Source: an uncultured Clostridiaceae bacterium
Lineage (GTDB): Bacteria; Bacillota; Clostridia; Lachnospirales; Lachnospiraceae
Reading direction: 5' to 3'
DNA: 21,664 bases
Assembly (NCBI GenBank): GCA_949948825.1
Contig: CATLIJ010000008.1
Span: 1 to 21,664 of the forward strand
Under the pieces are notes generated by a model, which had not been told where the DNA came from, did not search any database, and saw only the letters and a program-made list of their open reading frames with translations. Numbering within the stretch: the stretch's first letter is position 1; every line of letters begins with the position of its first letter. The translations under genes and the position numbers were made by a program. Below are positions 1 to 6,317 of the stretch, piece after piece.

Positions 1-1
1 A

Positions 2-535
2 TTGTACCAGGATGACACGATTCAGCATGCAGGAGTGGTAGTGGGATTTGGCGGCATTGCAGGACATACCTTTATCGGACTTCATCAGGCGGAGAACAGC
101 TATTTCCACCGGGCCATGTGCGCCCAAGATTACAGCGCTGTGACCGCTGCCTGTATGATGACAAAAGCCTCTGTATTTCAGCAGGTTGGAGGATTTACAG
201 AAGAGCTGGCAGTGGCCTTTAATGATATTGATTACTGTATGAAGGTCCGGAGGGAGGGACTTTTGGTGGCGTATGCTCCCTATGCCCTTATGTATCATTA
301 TGAATCCAAGTCCCGCGGTCTGGAGGACACGCCGGAAAAGGTAGCCCGCTTTAACCGGGAGATCGGGATTTTTGCCCGCCGCTGGCCGGAGATTCTGGCG
401 GAGGGAGACCCTTATTATAATCCCAATTTGACCTTGCGGAAATCAAATTTTGCCTTAAGGGATCTTCTGAAGGAAAAGATCGGGGAACCATACCCCCTGG
501 AAGTAACCCTGGAGAAAGGAAAGGGGACAAGATGA
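2..535 (+). CDS. Glycosyltransferase family 2, C-terminal part (5' end outside window)
   Basis: This is the last 177 codons of a family 2 glycosyltransferase; the frame is open to the left edge, so the N-terminal nucleotide-sugar binding half is missing. Visible signs are the acceptor-side segment with SAVTAACMMTKASVF near residue 45, then a GGFTEELAVAFNDIDYC block in which the acidic D-x-D stretch corresponds to the ED catalytic-base region of GT-A enzymes, then a YHYESKSRG stretch typical of rhamnan and O-antigen type transferases. It would add a sugar to a lipid-linked glycan on the cytoplasmic face of the membrane. The stop overlaps the next start by 4 bp (ATGA at 532-535), so the two are translationally coupled and probably act on the same polymer. 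Donor and linkage cannot be told from sequence. Confidence 0.88.
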   Translation: MYQDDTIQHAGVVVGFGGIAGHTFIGLHQAENSYFHRAMCAQDYSAVTAACMMTKASVFQQVGGFTEELAVAFNDIDYCMKVRREGLLVAYAPYALMYHYESKSRGLEDTPEKVARFNREIGIFARRWPEILAEGDPYYNPNLTLRKSNFALRDLLKEKIGEPYPLEVTLEKGKGTR

Positions 536-1518
536 AAAAAGCTACTGTAATCATACCCAATTACAATGGGCTTTCCTTTCTGGAGCCTTGTATGGAGGCT
601 TTGAAGAATCAGACAACAAAGGATTTTGATGTGCTTGTGGTGGATAACGGCTCCACAGACAACAGTGTTTTGTGGCTGAAGCAGCAGGGAATTCCGGCTG
701 TTTTCCTTCCGGAAAATATTGGCTTTTCCGGTGCGGTCAATACAGGAATCCGTGCGGTTCAGACACCTTATGTAATTTTGCTGAACAATGACACACAGGC
801 AGAGCCGGAATATGTGGAAAATCTTCTTCAGGCTATTGAGGCTTCTCCCAGAATTTTTTCTGTCAGCCCCAAGATGATTCAGATGTATCACAGGGAGCTT
901 ATGGATGATGCGGGAGATATGTACAGTGTCATGGGATGGGCTTATCAGCGGGGGGTGGGGCAGGAAGCAGGGCGGTATAACCGGCCCTGCCATATATTTT
1001 CTGCCTGTGCCGGGGCTGCCATATACCGAAGAAGAATATTTGATGAGATTGGATATTTTGATGAGCTTCATTTTGCCTATCTGGAGGATCTGGATGTGGG
1101 GTACCGGGCTAAAATTGCAGGATATTATAACCGGTACTGCCCCCAGGCAGTGGTTTACCATGTGGGAAGCGGCACCAGCGGCTCTAAGTATAATTCTTTT
1201 AAAGTAAGACTGGCAGCCCGAAACAGTGTGTATGTGAATTATAAAAATATGCCGCCGCTTCAGCTTTTCATCAACAGTGTTCCTATTCTGGCAGGCATTG
1301 CGGTTAAGTATTTCTTTTTCCGGAGGATTGGCTTTGGGAGAGAGTATCGGATGGGAATTTGGGAAGGGATTTCAACGGCCCGCAAAACAAAAAGAGTTTT
1401 ATATCAAAGGAAAAATCTGGAAAATTATCTTGCCATTCAGTGGGAGTTAATGACAGGGGCAGTGATATATATGTGGGAATTTTCCCGGCGTCAGCTTCGG
1501 AAAAGAGGAAAGCTGTAA
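532..1518 (+). CDS. Glycosyltransferase family 2 (rhamnosyltransferase-like)
   Basis: A complete 328-residue GT-A fold glycosyltransferase. The N-terminus carries PNYNG (9-13) and the nucleotide-binding VVDNGSTD (36-43). Next come ENIGFSGAVNTG (61-72) and LLNND (83-87), which stands where the metal-binding DxD normally sits. E185-D186 in LEDLDVGY supply the likely catalytic base. A hydrophobic or amphipathic C-terminal third (about 235-320) with many basic residues suggests membrane association. The ATG overlaps the stop of the upstream transferase, and GGAGAAAGGAAAGGGG just upstream supplies the ribosome binding site. The tandem arrangement, followed by a sugar-phosphate transferase and an LCP protein, points to capsule, rhamnan or teichoic-type cell-wall glycan synthesis. 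Rhamnose specificity is only inferred from overall resemblance to RfbF/WbbL-like enzymes. Confidence 0.92.
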   Translation: MKKATVIIPNYNGLSFLEPCMEALKNQTTKDFDVLVVDNGSTDNSVLWLKQQGIPAVFLPENIGFSGAVNTGIRAVQTPYVILLNNDTQAEPEYVENLLQAIEASPRIFSVSPKMIQMYHRELMDDAGDMYSVMGWAYQRGVGQEAGRYNRPCHIFSACAGAAIYRRRIFDEIGYFDELHFAYLEDLDVGYRAKIAGYYNRYCPQAVVYHVGSGTSGSKYNSFKVRLAARNSVYVNYKNMPPLQLFINSVPILAGIAVKYFFFRRIGFGREYRMGIWEGISTARKTKRVLYQRKNLENYLAIQWELMTGAVIYMWEFSRRQLRKRGKL

Positions 1519-1562
1519 CAGGATTGTTAAAAAAAGGTATTGGATATTTAAGAGAAATTTAA

Positions 1563-1591
1563 TAGAACAACAGGGAAAATTCGTGTATAAT
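1563..1591 (+). promoter_or_regulatory. Possible promoter for the sugar-phosphate transferase
   Basis: A perfect TATAAT lies at 1586-1591 in the 131-bp gap between the glycosyltransferase and the next gene. The hexamer 17 bp upstream (TAGAAC, 1563-1568) matches TTGACA at only three positions, so this may be weak or regulated. The leader downstream can form a small hairpin, TTACC (1626-1630) with GGTAA (1639-1643), that holds the GGGAAGG ribosome binding site (1634-1640). Confidence 0.35.
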
Positions 1592-1649
1592 GAGTCGTTA
1601 GGAACTGACAGGAAGTGACAGTCCCTTACCATCGGGAAGGTAAAACATT

Positions 1650-3065
1650 ATGATCAAGGATAACCAAAAAAGATTAAACCGTCTCCATGTGGTGATTGAT
1701 GCGTGGGTGATTGTGGCGGCGTATGTCTTAAGCTGGTATATCATCATTGGCAGCGGCAGGTTTTATGTTGCCCATGAGGTGTTGCCTCCGGGGATTTACC
1801 TGGGGGTGCTGGCAGTGATTGTGCCGGCATATCTGCTGTTATATACGGTTTTTCATCTGTTTACCCCAAAGCGTGTTCAGGGCCGCAGACGGGAATTTGC
1901 CAATATTTTCAAAGCAAATACCATTGGGTTTCTGCTGTTTGGCATGGTGCTGTACTTGGGAGGGAAAAACCCATATTTCCAGAACTTTTCCAGAAGGCTG
2001 GTGTTTTTTTTCTATGTGGTAAATGTGGTGGCAGAGACTTTGGAGAGAAATCTGATTCGGATTTTTCTTCGTTCCATCCGCTCCAAGGGATACAATCAAA
2101 AGCATGTGCTGCTGATTGGATACAGCAGAGCCGCAGAGAGCTACATTGACCGGGTGGCGGCAAATCCGGAATGGGGATATCAGATACGGGGAATTTTGGA
2201 TGATCACAAACAGCGGGGAGAATCCTACCGGGGAGTGAAGGTAATCGGAACAACAGACAATCTGAAGCTGATTTTAAATATGAATCTGTTAGATGAGATT
2301 GCAATTACCTTAAGCATCCGTGATTATGCTGGTTTGGAGAAGATGGTAGCAGAATGTGAGAAATCTGGTGTGCATACAAAATTCATTCCCGACTATAATA
2401 AGTTTATACCTACTATGCCTTATACAGAGGATCTGCAGGGGCTTCCTGTGATCAATATCCGCCATGTGCCGTTAAATGATCTGTTAAATGCCACCATGAA
2501 GCGGGTGATGGATCTGTGCGGCGCAGTGGCTGCCCTGATTTTGTTTTCGCCTGTAATGGCGATTACAGCAGTTCTGGTGAAGCTTACTTCTCCCGGGCCA
2601 GTGATTTACAGCCAGGAGCGTGTGGGACTGCATAACCGCCCTTTTCGCATGTATAAGTTTCGCTCCATGGAGGTGCAGCAGGCCAGTCAGGAGAAGAAGC
2701 AGTGGACTACTCAGGGAGATCCGCGGGTGACACTTGTGGGTAAAGTGATTCGTAAGACCAGTATTGATGAACTGCCTCAGCTGTTTAATGTACTGGTGGG
2801 GAGTATGAGCCTGGTGGGGCCGCGTCCGGAACGGCCGTTTTTTGTGGAACGGTTTAAGGAAGAGATCCCCCGTTATATGATAAAGCATCAGGTTCGGCCT
2901 GGTATGACTGGCTGGGCTCAGATCAATGGATACCGGGGAGACACTTCCATTGAGAAACGGATTGAACACGATTTGTATTATATTGAGAATTGGACATTGG
3001 GATTTGATTTTAAGATTCTGTTTTTGACTGTATTTAAGGGCTTCATTAACAAAAATGCCTATTAA
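1650..3065 (+). CDS. Exopolysaccharide polyprenyl glycosylphosphotransferase (initiating sugar-1-phosphate transferase)
   Basis: A 471-residue polyisoprenyl-phosphate hexose-1-phosphate transferase of the WcaJ/PglC family. It moves a sugar-1-phosphate from a nucleotide sugar to undecaprenyl phosphate, the first membrane step of glycan assembly. Four N-terminal membrane helices (about 13-35, 48-70, 90-105, 117-135) precede a Rossmann-like CoA-binding-type domain starting at KHVLLIGYSRA (151-161). The catalytic domain starts at KRVMDL (284) with the membrane re-entrant segment, then KFRSM (about 335-339), DELPQL (about 373), the hallmark GPRPERP (about 390) and RPGMTGWAQINGYRG. Length and order match the full-length family. 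The ATG is chosen for the GGGAAGG site 9 nt upstream. Glucose versus galactose or N-acetylhexosamine cannot be decided. It sits between glycosyltransferases and the polymer-attaching LCP protein. Confidence 0.95.
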   Translation: MIKDNQKRLNRLHVVIDAWVIVAAYVLSWYIIIGSGRFYVAHEVLPPGIYLGVLAVIVPAYLLLYTVFHLFTPKRVQGRRREFANIFKANTIGFLLFGMVLYLGGKNPYFQNFSRRLVFFFYVVNVVAETLERNLIRIFLRSIRSKGYNQKHVLLIGYSRAAESYIDRVAANPEWGYQIRGILDDHKQRGESYRGVKVIGTTDNLKLILNMNLLDEIAITLSIRDYAGLEKMVAECEKSGVHTKFIPDYNKFIPTMPYTEDLQGLPVINIRHVPLNDLLNATMKRVMDLCGAVAALILFSPVMAITAVLVKLTSPGPVIYSQERVGLHNRPFRMYKFRSMEVQQASQEKKQWTTQGDPRVTLVGKVIRKTSIDELPQLFNVLVGSMSLVGPRPERPFFVERFKEEIPRYMIKHQVRPGMTGWAQINGYRGDTSIEKRIEHDLYYIENWTLGFDFKILFLTVFKGFINKNAY

Positions 3066-3091
3066 ATTGCCGGTGTCCGGTTGGTGGATTA

Positions 3092-3139
3092 GTAACAGTT
3101 CAGACGGGGCATTTTCTTGCCTGCTGTCTGAACTGTTAC
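3092..3139 (+). repeat. Perfect 14-bp inverted repeat, likely dispersed intergenic hairpin
   Basis: GTAACAGTTCAGAC (3092-3105) is exactly mirrored by GTCTGAACTGTTAC (3126-3139) around a 20-nt loop. No T-run follows, so it is a poor intrinsic terminator. It lies in the gap between the sugar-phosphate transferase and the LCP gene and ends 27 nt before the LCP start. A near copy of the left arm (16 of 18 bases) occurs on the minus strand at 14213-14230, which suggests a repeated element rather than a gene-specific operator. Confidence 0.7.
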
Positions 3140-3166
3140 GTGGATGATGAAGACGAGGTATGTTGG

Positions 3167-6052
3167 ATGAGTCGAGAGTATGATGAAGAATTGGGATACC
3201 CGGAACGGAAAAGCCGTAGAAATCCACGGATGACAAGACAGGCGGGGGAAGGACAGACCGCTGGGATGGACCGGATGAGCGGAAATACCAGACAGCCAGG
3301 AGCTCCGGGGTCGGAGCGGAGGGCTGGAAATGCCAGTCGTCCAGGAGCCGCCGGAATGGACCGCTTAGGCGGAAGCGGAAGACAGTCAGGAACTTCCGGA
3401 ACGGACCGCCTGGGCGGGAATGGAAGACAGCCAGGAACCGCCGGAATGGACCGTTTGGGAGGAAATGGAAGGCAGCCGGGAACTTCCGGAATGGACCGTT
3501 TGGGAGGAAATGGAAGACAGCCAGGAGCCGCCGGAATGGACCGCTTGGGCGGGAATGGAAGGCAGCCGGGAGCCGCCGGAATGGACCGCTTGGGCGGGAA
3601 TGGAAGACAGTCGGGAGCTTCCGGAATGGACCGTTTGGGAGGAAATGGAAGACAGCCGGGAGCCGCCGGAATGGACCGTTTGGGCGGGAATGGAAGACAG
3701 CCGGGAGCTGCCGGGATGGACCGTTTGGGAGGAAATGCCAGACAGCCGGATACAACTGGGATGGACCGGACAGGAGGGAATGTAAGCCGCCCTGGAAATA
3801 CGGATTCCAGACAGTCAGGAGCTGCCGGTTCAGGCCAGATGAGCAGAAATCCGGTTCAGCAGGCTGACCAGGGGACAGGCGGAATGGCAGGAGGGTCTGA
3901 TTCTGCAGCCAGAGGCACACGGTCAGCCGCAGACTCCAGAGGCGTCGGAGCAGGGAGAATGGCAGCGGGCTCCAAAATCAACCGGATGGCTGGCAATGCA
4001 GGCAAAGCTCAGGCAGGTGACGGGCTTCGGGTGATGAATGATTCTGCTGTTCATCCCATGGAAAAGCATTCGCCGGTTCAGCCTGCGCGTACATCCGGGA
4101 GGGCTGCCTTGGCAGGACGCCGTGCGGTGTCCTCTCAGACAGCAGCTACGGCAGCTGCCAAAGGTGGCGGCCAGACCAGCGGGTTGTATAAAAAGCAGCA
4201 GGAAAATGCCCGAAAGATCCGGCGGCGCCGGATTATCGGAATGATTATAGCGGAATGCTTTGCGCTTTTGTTTATGGCTGGATATGTTTATGTGGCGCGG
4301 CTGATGAATCAGGTAAACCGGCCGGTGATTGATATGGAGCAGGTTCAGAACCAGGATCTGGATGTAGTTACCATGGAAAGGCTGAAGGGTTACTGGACGA
4401 TTGCTGTTTTCGGCGTGGACGCCAGAGACAATAGCACCATAAATAAGAGCACGAACTCGGATGTAAACATTATATGCAACATTAATATGGAGACCGGGGA
4501 GATTAAACTGGTTTCCCTGTTTCGGGACACTTATCTGAACCTTTCCAAAGAGGGAACTTACAATAAGTTTAATCAGGCATATTTCACCGGGGGACCGGAG
4601 CAGGCCATGGCGGCAATCAACCGGAATCTGGATTTGAATGTGACGGATTATGCAACCTTTAACTGGAAAGCAGTGGCAGACGCCATTACGATTTTAGGCG
4701 GTGTGGATATAGAGCTTAGCAAGGCAGAATTTTATTATATTAATGCCTTTATTTCCGAGACGGTGAAGGTTACAGGAATCGGTTCCACTCAGCTTACCCA
4801 TGCAGGGATGAATCATCTGGACGGGGTTCAGGCAGTTGCTTATGGACGCCTGCGCCTTATGGATACGGATTTTGCCCGTACAGAGCGGCAGAGGAAGGTG
4901 ATTCAGCTGGCTTTTGATAAGGCGAAGAAAGCGGATTTTGACACCCTGAACAAGGTTTTGGGAGCTGTGTTCCCGCAGTTGTCCACCAATCTCGGGGTTG
5001 ATGATTTTTATACAGCTATTAAGAATGTGAATAAATACCATATTGGAGAGACTATGGGATTTCCGGAAGCCCGCGGCGATGCCAGGATGGGGGCAAAGGG
5101 GGCCTGTGTTATCCCACAGACACTGGAAAGCAATGTGGTGCGCCTTCACCAGTTTTTGTTTGGCACGGAAAACTATGATCCTTCTGATACAGTGAAAAGC
5201 ATAAGCAAGAAAATCGCGGCGGATTCCGGAATGTACAAGGAAGGGAATTATGTAAAGAGTGTCAACACAGACGGAGGTGTTATTCAGCCTCCCAAGACCA
5301 CAGCAGCGCCTACCACCAAAGCCACCGAGGAAGAGGAGGAGGATTACGAGTACATTTATGTGCTGAATTCCAATGGTAAGAAGGTGCGCAAAAGGATTGC
5401 CCGGGAGACAGATGCAGATGGAGATTATGTAAAGCAGGAGACAGATGAGGACGGAATTGCGACAGGGTGGATGCTGGATGAAGACGGAGAATTGGTACGG
5501 CGGAAGAATGTGACGAACCGGGAATCCTCTGAAAGCTCCAGCACCTCAGAGACAGGGGTGATCATCCGGCAGCCCACAGAAGGGACGGATTCCCTTGAAG
5601 GCCTGGACCAGACGGAAAGCAGCAGCCAGCGTCCCAGAGAGACCACATCTCCTGGCAGCACGACAAGGCAGCCCCTTCGTCCTGTGGATAACACAACGGC
5701 CCATTCCTCTGGCACACGTCCTTCCACAACAGAGACTGATTCTCATGGCCGTCCTACGGTTCCCACGACCGGTCACACTCAGACCGGACCAGGAGGCCCA
5801 GAGGAGAGCAGTCCGGCCAGAGCTACGGACGCGTCTAACCTGACGCCAATTCCTGCTCCCTCGCAGGGAACCACGTCAGCCAACCCGGTCAGCCCGGTCA
5901 AACCGACTGCCTCCACAACGGCAGCCGACAATCATGGGCCAGGGGGAGCGCCGGGAAGTCAGGTTCCAGGGGGGCCTGACGGCGGAGGAAGCAACGGACC
6001 AGGAGGACAGACAGGAAATAATAATGGGCCTGTTATGGCTCCGGGGATGTGA
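3167..6052 (+). CDS. LCP (LytR-CpsA-Psr) family protein with 12 N-terminal tandem repeats
   Basis: A 961-residue bitopic membrane protein. LCP enzymes transfer lipid-linked glycopolymers such as teichoic acid or capsule onto peptidoglycan. The first 355 residues are Gly/Arg/Gln/Ala-rich and hold twelve 15-residue repeats (residues 33-212, consensus GMDRLGGNGRQPGAA). One membrane helix follows a basic RRRR cluster (356-378). The LCP catalytic domain starts at GYWTIAVFGVDARDN (408) and contains SLFRDTYLNL and AYGRLRLMDTDFARTERQR, whose arginines bind the pyrophosphate of the lipid donor. After about residue 670 comes an acidic stretch (EEEEEDYEYIY) and a Ser/Thr/Pro/Gly-rich extracellular tail to the end. 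The ATG at 3167 is preferred over the in-frame GTG at 3140 because GAGG lies 8 nt before it. At 961 residues it is far longer than usual (300-500), all of it from the flanking low-complexity arms. Confidence 0.93.
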   Translation: MSREYDEELGYPERKSRRNPRMTRQAGEGQTAGMDRMSGNTRQPGAPGSERRAGNASRPGAAGMDRLGGSGRQSGTSGTDRLGGNGRQPGTAGMDRLGGNGRQPGTSGMDRLGGNGRQPGAAGMDRLGGNGRQPGAAGMDRLGGNGRQSGASGMDRLGGNGRQPGAAGMDRLGGNGRQPGAAGMDRLGGNARQPDTTGMDRTGGNVSRPGNTDSRQSGAAGSGQMSRNPVQQADQGTGGMAGGSDSAARGTRSAADSRGVGAGRMAAGSKINRMAGNAGKAQAGDGLRVMNDSAVHPMEKHSPVQPARTSGRAALAGRRAVSSQTAATAAAKGGGQTSGLYKKQQENARKIRRRRIIGMIIAECFALLFMAGYVYVARLMNQVNRPVIDMEQVQNQDLDVVTMERLKGYWTIAVFGVDARDNSTINKSTNSDVNIICNINMETGEIKLVSLFRDTYLNLSKEGTYNKFNQAYFTGGPEQAMAAINRNLDLNVTDYATFNWKAVADAITILGGVDIELSKAEFYYINAFISETVKVTGIGSTQLTHAGMNHLDGVQAVAYGRLRLMDTDFARTERQRKVIQLAFDKAKKADFDTLNKVLGAVFPQLSTNLGVDDFYTAIKNVNKYHIGETMGFPEARGDARMGAKGACVIPQTLESNVVRLHQFLFGTENYDPSDTVKSISKKIAADSGMYKEGNYVKSVNTDGGVIQPPKTTAAPTTKATEEEEEDYEYIYVLNSNGKKVRKRIARETDADGDYVKQETDEDGIATGWMLDEDGELVRRKNVTNRESSESSSTSETGVIIRQPTEGTDSLEGLDQTESSSQRPRETTSPGSTTRQPLRPVDNTTAHSSGTRPSTTETDSHGRPTVPTTGHTQTGPGGPEESSPARATDASNLTPIPAPSQGTTSANPVSPVKPTASTTAADNHGPGGAPGSQVPGGPDGGGSNGPGGQTGNNNGPVMAPGM
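3263..3802 (+). repeat. Coding minisatellite: 12 tandem 45-bp units
   Basis: Twelve in-frame 45-bp units encode GMDRLGGNGRQPGAA and variants. Units 1, 2 and 12 are the most diverged, while units 4 to 10 are nearly identical in protein and DNA, which suggests recent expansion of the centre of the array. The variable spots are residue 8 (N/S), residue 12 (P/S) and the last two (AA/TS/TA/AS). Because the period is a multiple of three and the units contain no stop in any frame, long false open frames appear on both strands here. Confidence 0.97.
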
Positions 6053-6072
6053 AAAAGCACAGATTAAAAGAG

Positions 6073-6156
6073 GCAGCAAAGGCGTGTTTTGGATAGAAGA
6101 GTCCAGGACACGCCTTTTATGCGCAGGCCCACACAGAGGAATATGCAGCAAAGGCG
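6073..6156 (+). repeat. 12-bp direct repeat upstream of htrA
   Basis: GCAGCAAAGGCG occurs exactly at 6073-6084 and again at 6145-6156, 72 bp apart. Each copy forms the left side of a hairpin: the first in the terminator, the second in the structured element that follows. Confidence 0.6.
6078..6117 (+). terminator. Intrinsic terminator after the LCP gene
   Basis: AAAGGCGTGT (6078-6087) pairs perfectly with ACACGCCTTT (6108-6117), with a further GGA/TCC pairing inside the loop, followed by TTTTA. It lies 25 nt after the LCP stop and probably ends the polysaccharide transcript. The U-run is short, so readthrough is possible. Confidence 0.65.
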
Positions 6157-6210
6157 GAGTGCGGGCCGCACGGAGGGCAGAGGAAGCCCTCCCCTGCCTG
6201 ACTTGCTGCA
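6144..6210 (+). other. Predicted three-way-junction RNA/DNA structure, function unknown
   Basis: This GC-rich stretch can fold as a closed unit. An outer 8-bp stem joins TGCAGCAA (6144-6151) and TTGCTGCA (6203-6210). An inner stem joins AGGC (6152-6155) and GCCT (6196-6199). Two hairpins sit inside: GTGCG/CGCAC (6159-6163 with 6167-6171) and GGAGGGC/GCCCTCC (6172-6178 with 6186-6192). Strand assignment is by convention only. It could be a structured RNA, a 3' end, or a small palindromic mobile repeat. No coding signal was found in the 265-bp gap from 6053 to 6317. Confidence 0.45.
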
Positions 6211-6229
6211 GTTCACATTTAAAATATAA

Positions 6230-6265
6230 TTTTATCACAGTTTTATCACAAATGGCAGGTATATT
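6230..6265 (+). promoter_or_regulatory. Candidate activator site plus -10 for htrA
   Basis: TTTTATCACA occurs twice at an 11-bp period (6230-6239 and 6241-6250), and the second copy ends 9 bp before a TATATT -10 candidate (6260-6265) that lacks a good -35. Tandem 11-bp-spaced repeats abutting the -35 region are the classic layout of OmpR/PhoB-family response regulator sites. An alternative promoter, TTGCTG (6203-6208) with 16 bp to TATAAT (6225-6230), overlaps the first repeat, in which case the repeats would repress it. In Bacillus the CssRS two-component system controls htrA, so a stress-response regulator is a reasonable guess. Confidence 0.4.
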
Positions 6266-6317
6266 TGAGTCATAGCAAAGAAACGAAGAGATTTTTAAGG
6301 AAAGGGGATTATTAAGG

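Noticed and set aside
415..1161. A 248-codon minus-strand frame opposite the glycosyltransferases
   Set aside because: Two clear enzymes are encoded on the plus strand here, and the reverse reading has no binding site or recognisable domain.
1602..1625. GGAACTG/CAGTCCC hairpin resembling the 3092 repeat
   Set aside because: Only a few pairs form, with a mismatch, and similarity to the GTAACAGTTCAGAC arm is limited to about eight bases.
3420..3785. A 121-codon plus-strand frame inside the repeats (WTVWEEMEDSRE type)
   Set aside because: It is a second reading frame of the same 45-bp units, has no ribosome binding site, and lies wholly inside the LCP gene.
3263..3802. Possible CRISPR array
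   Set aside because: The 45-bp units are contiguous, with no unique spacers, and they are in frame with the LCP protein.
2484..3920. A 478-codon open frame on the minus strand across the repeat array
   Set aside because: It is the antisense reading of the 45-bp repeats and of the sugar transferase end. It is rich in Pro, Phe and Arg, has no binding site, and arises because the repeat unit contains no stop in that frame.
5934..6275. A 113-codon plus-strand frame running from the LCP tail through the gap
   Set aside because: It starts inside the LCP gene, crosses the terminator and the structured element, and has an Arg/Gly/Cys composition typical of a chance frame.
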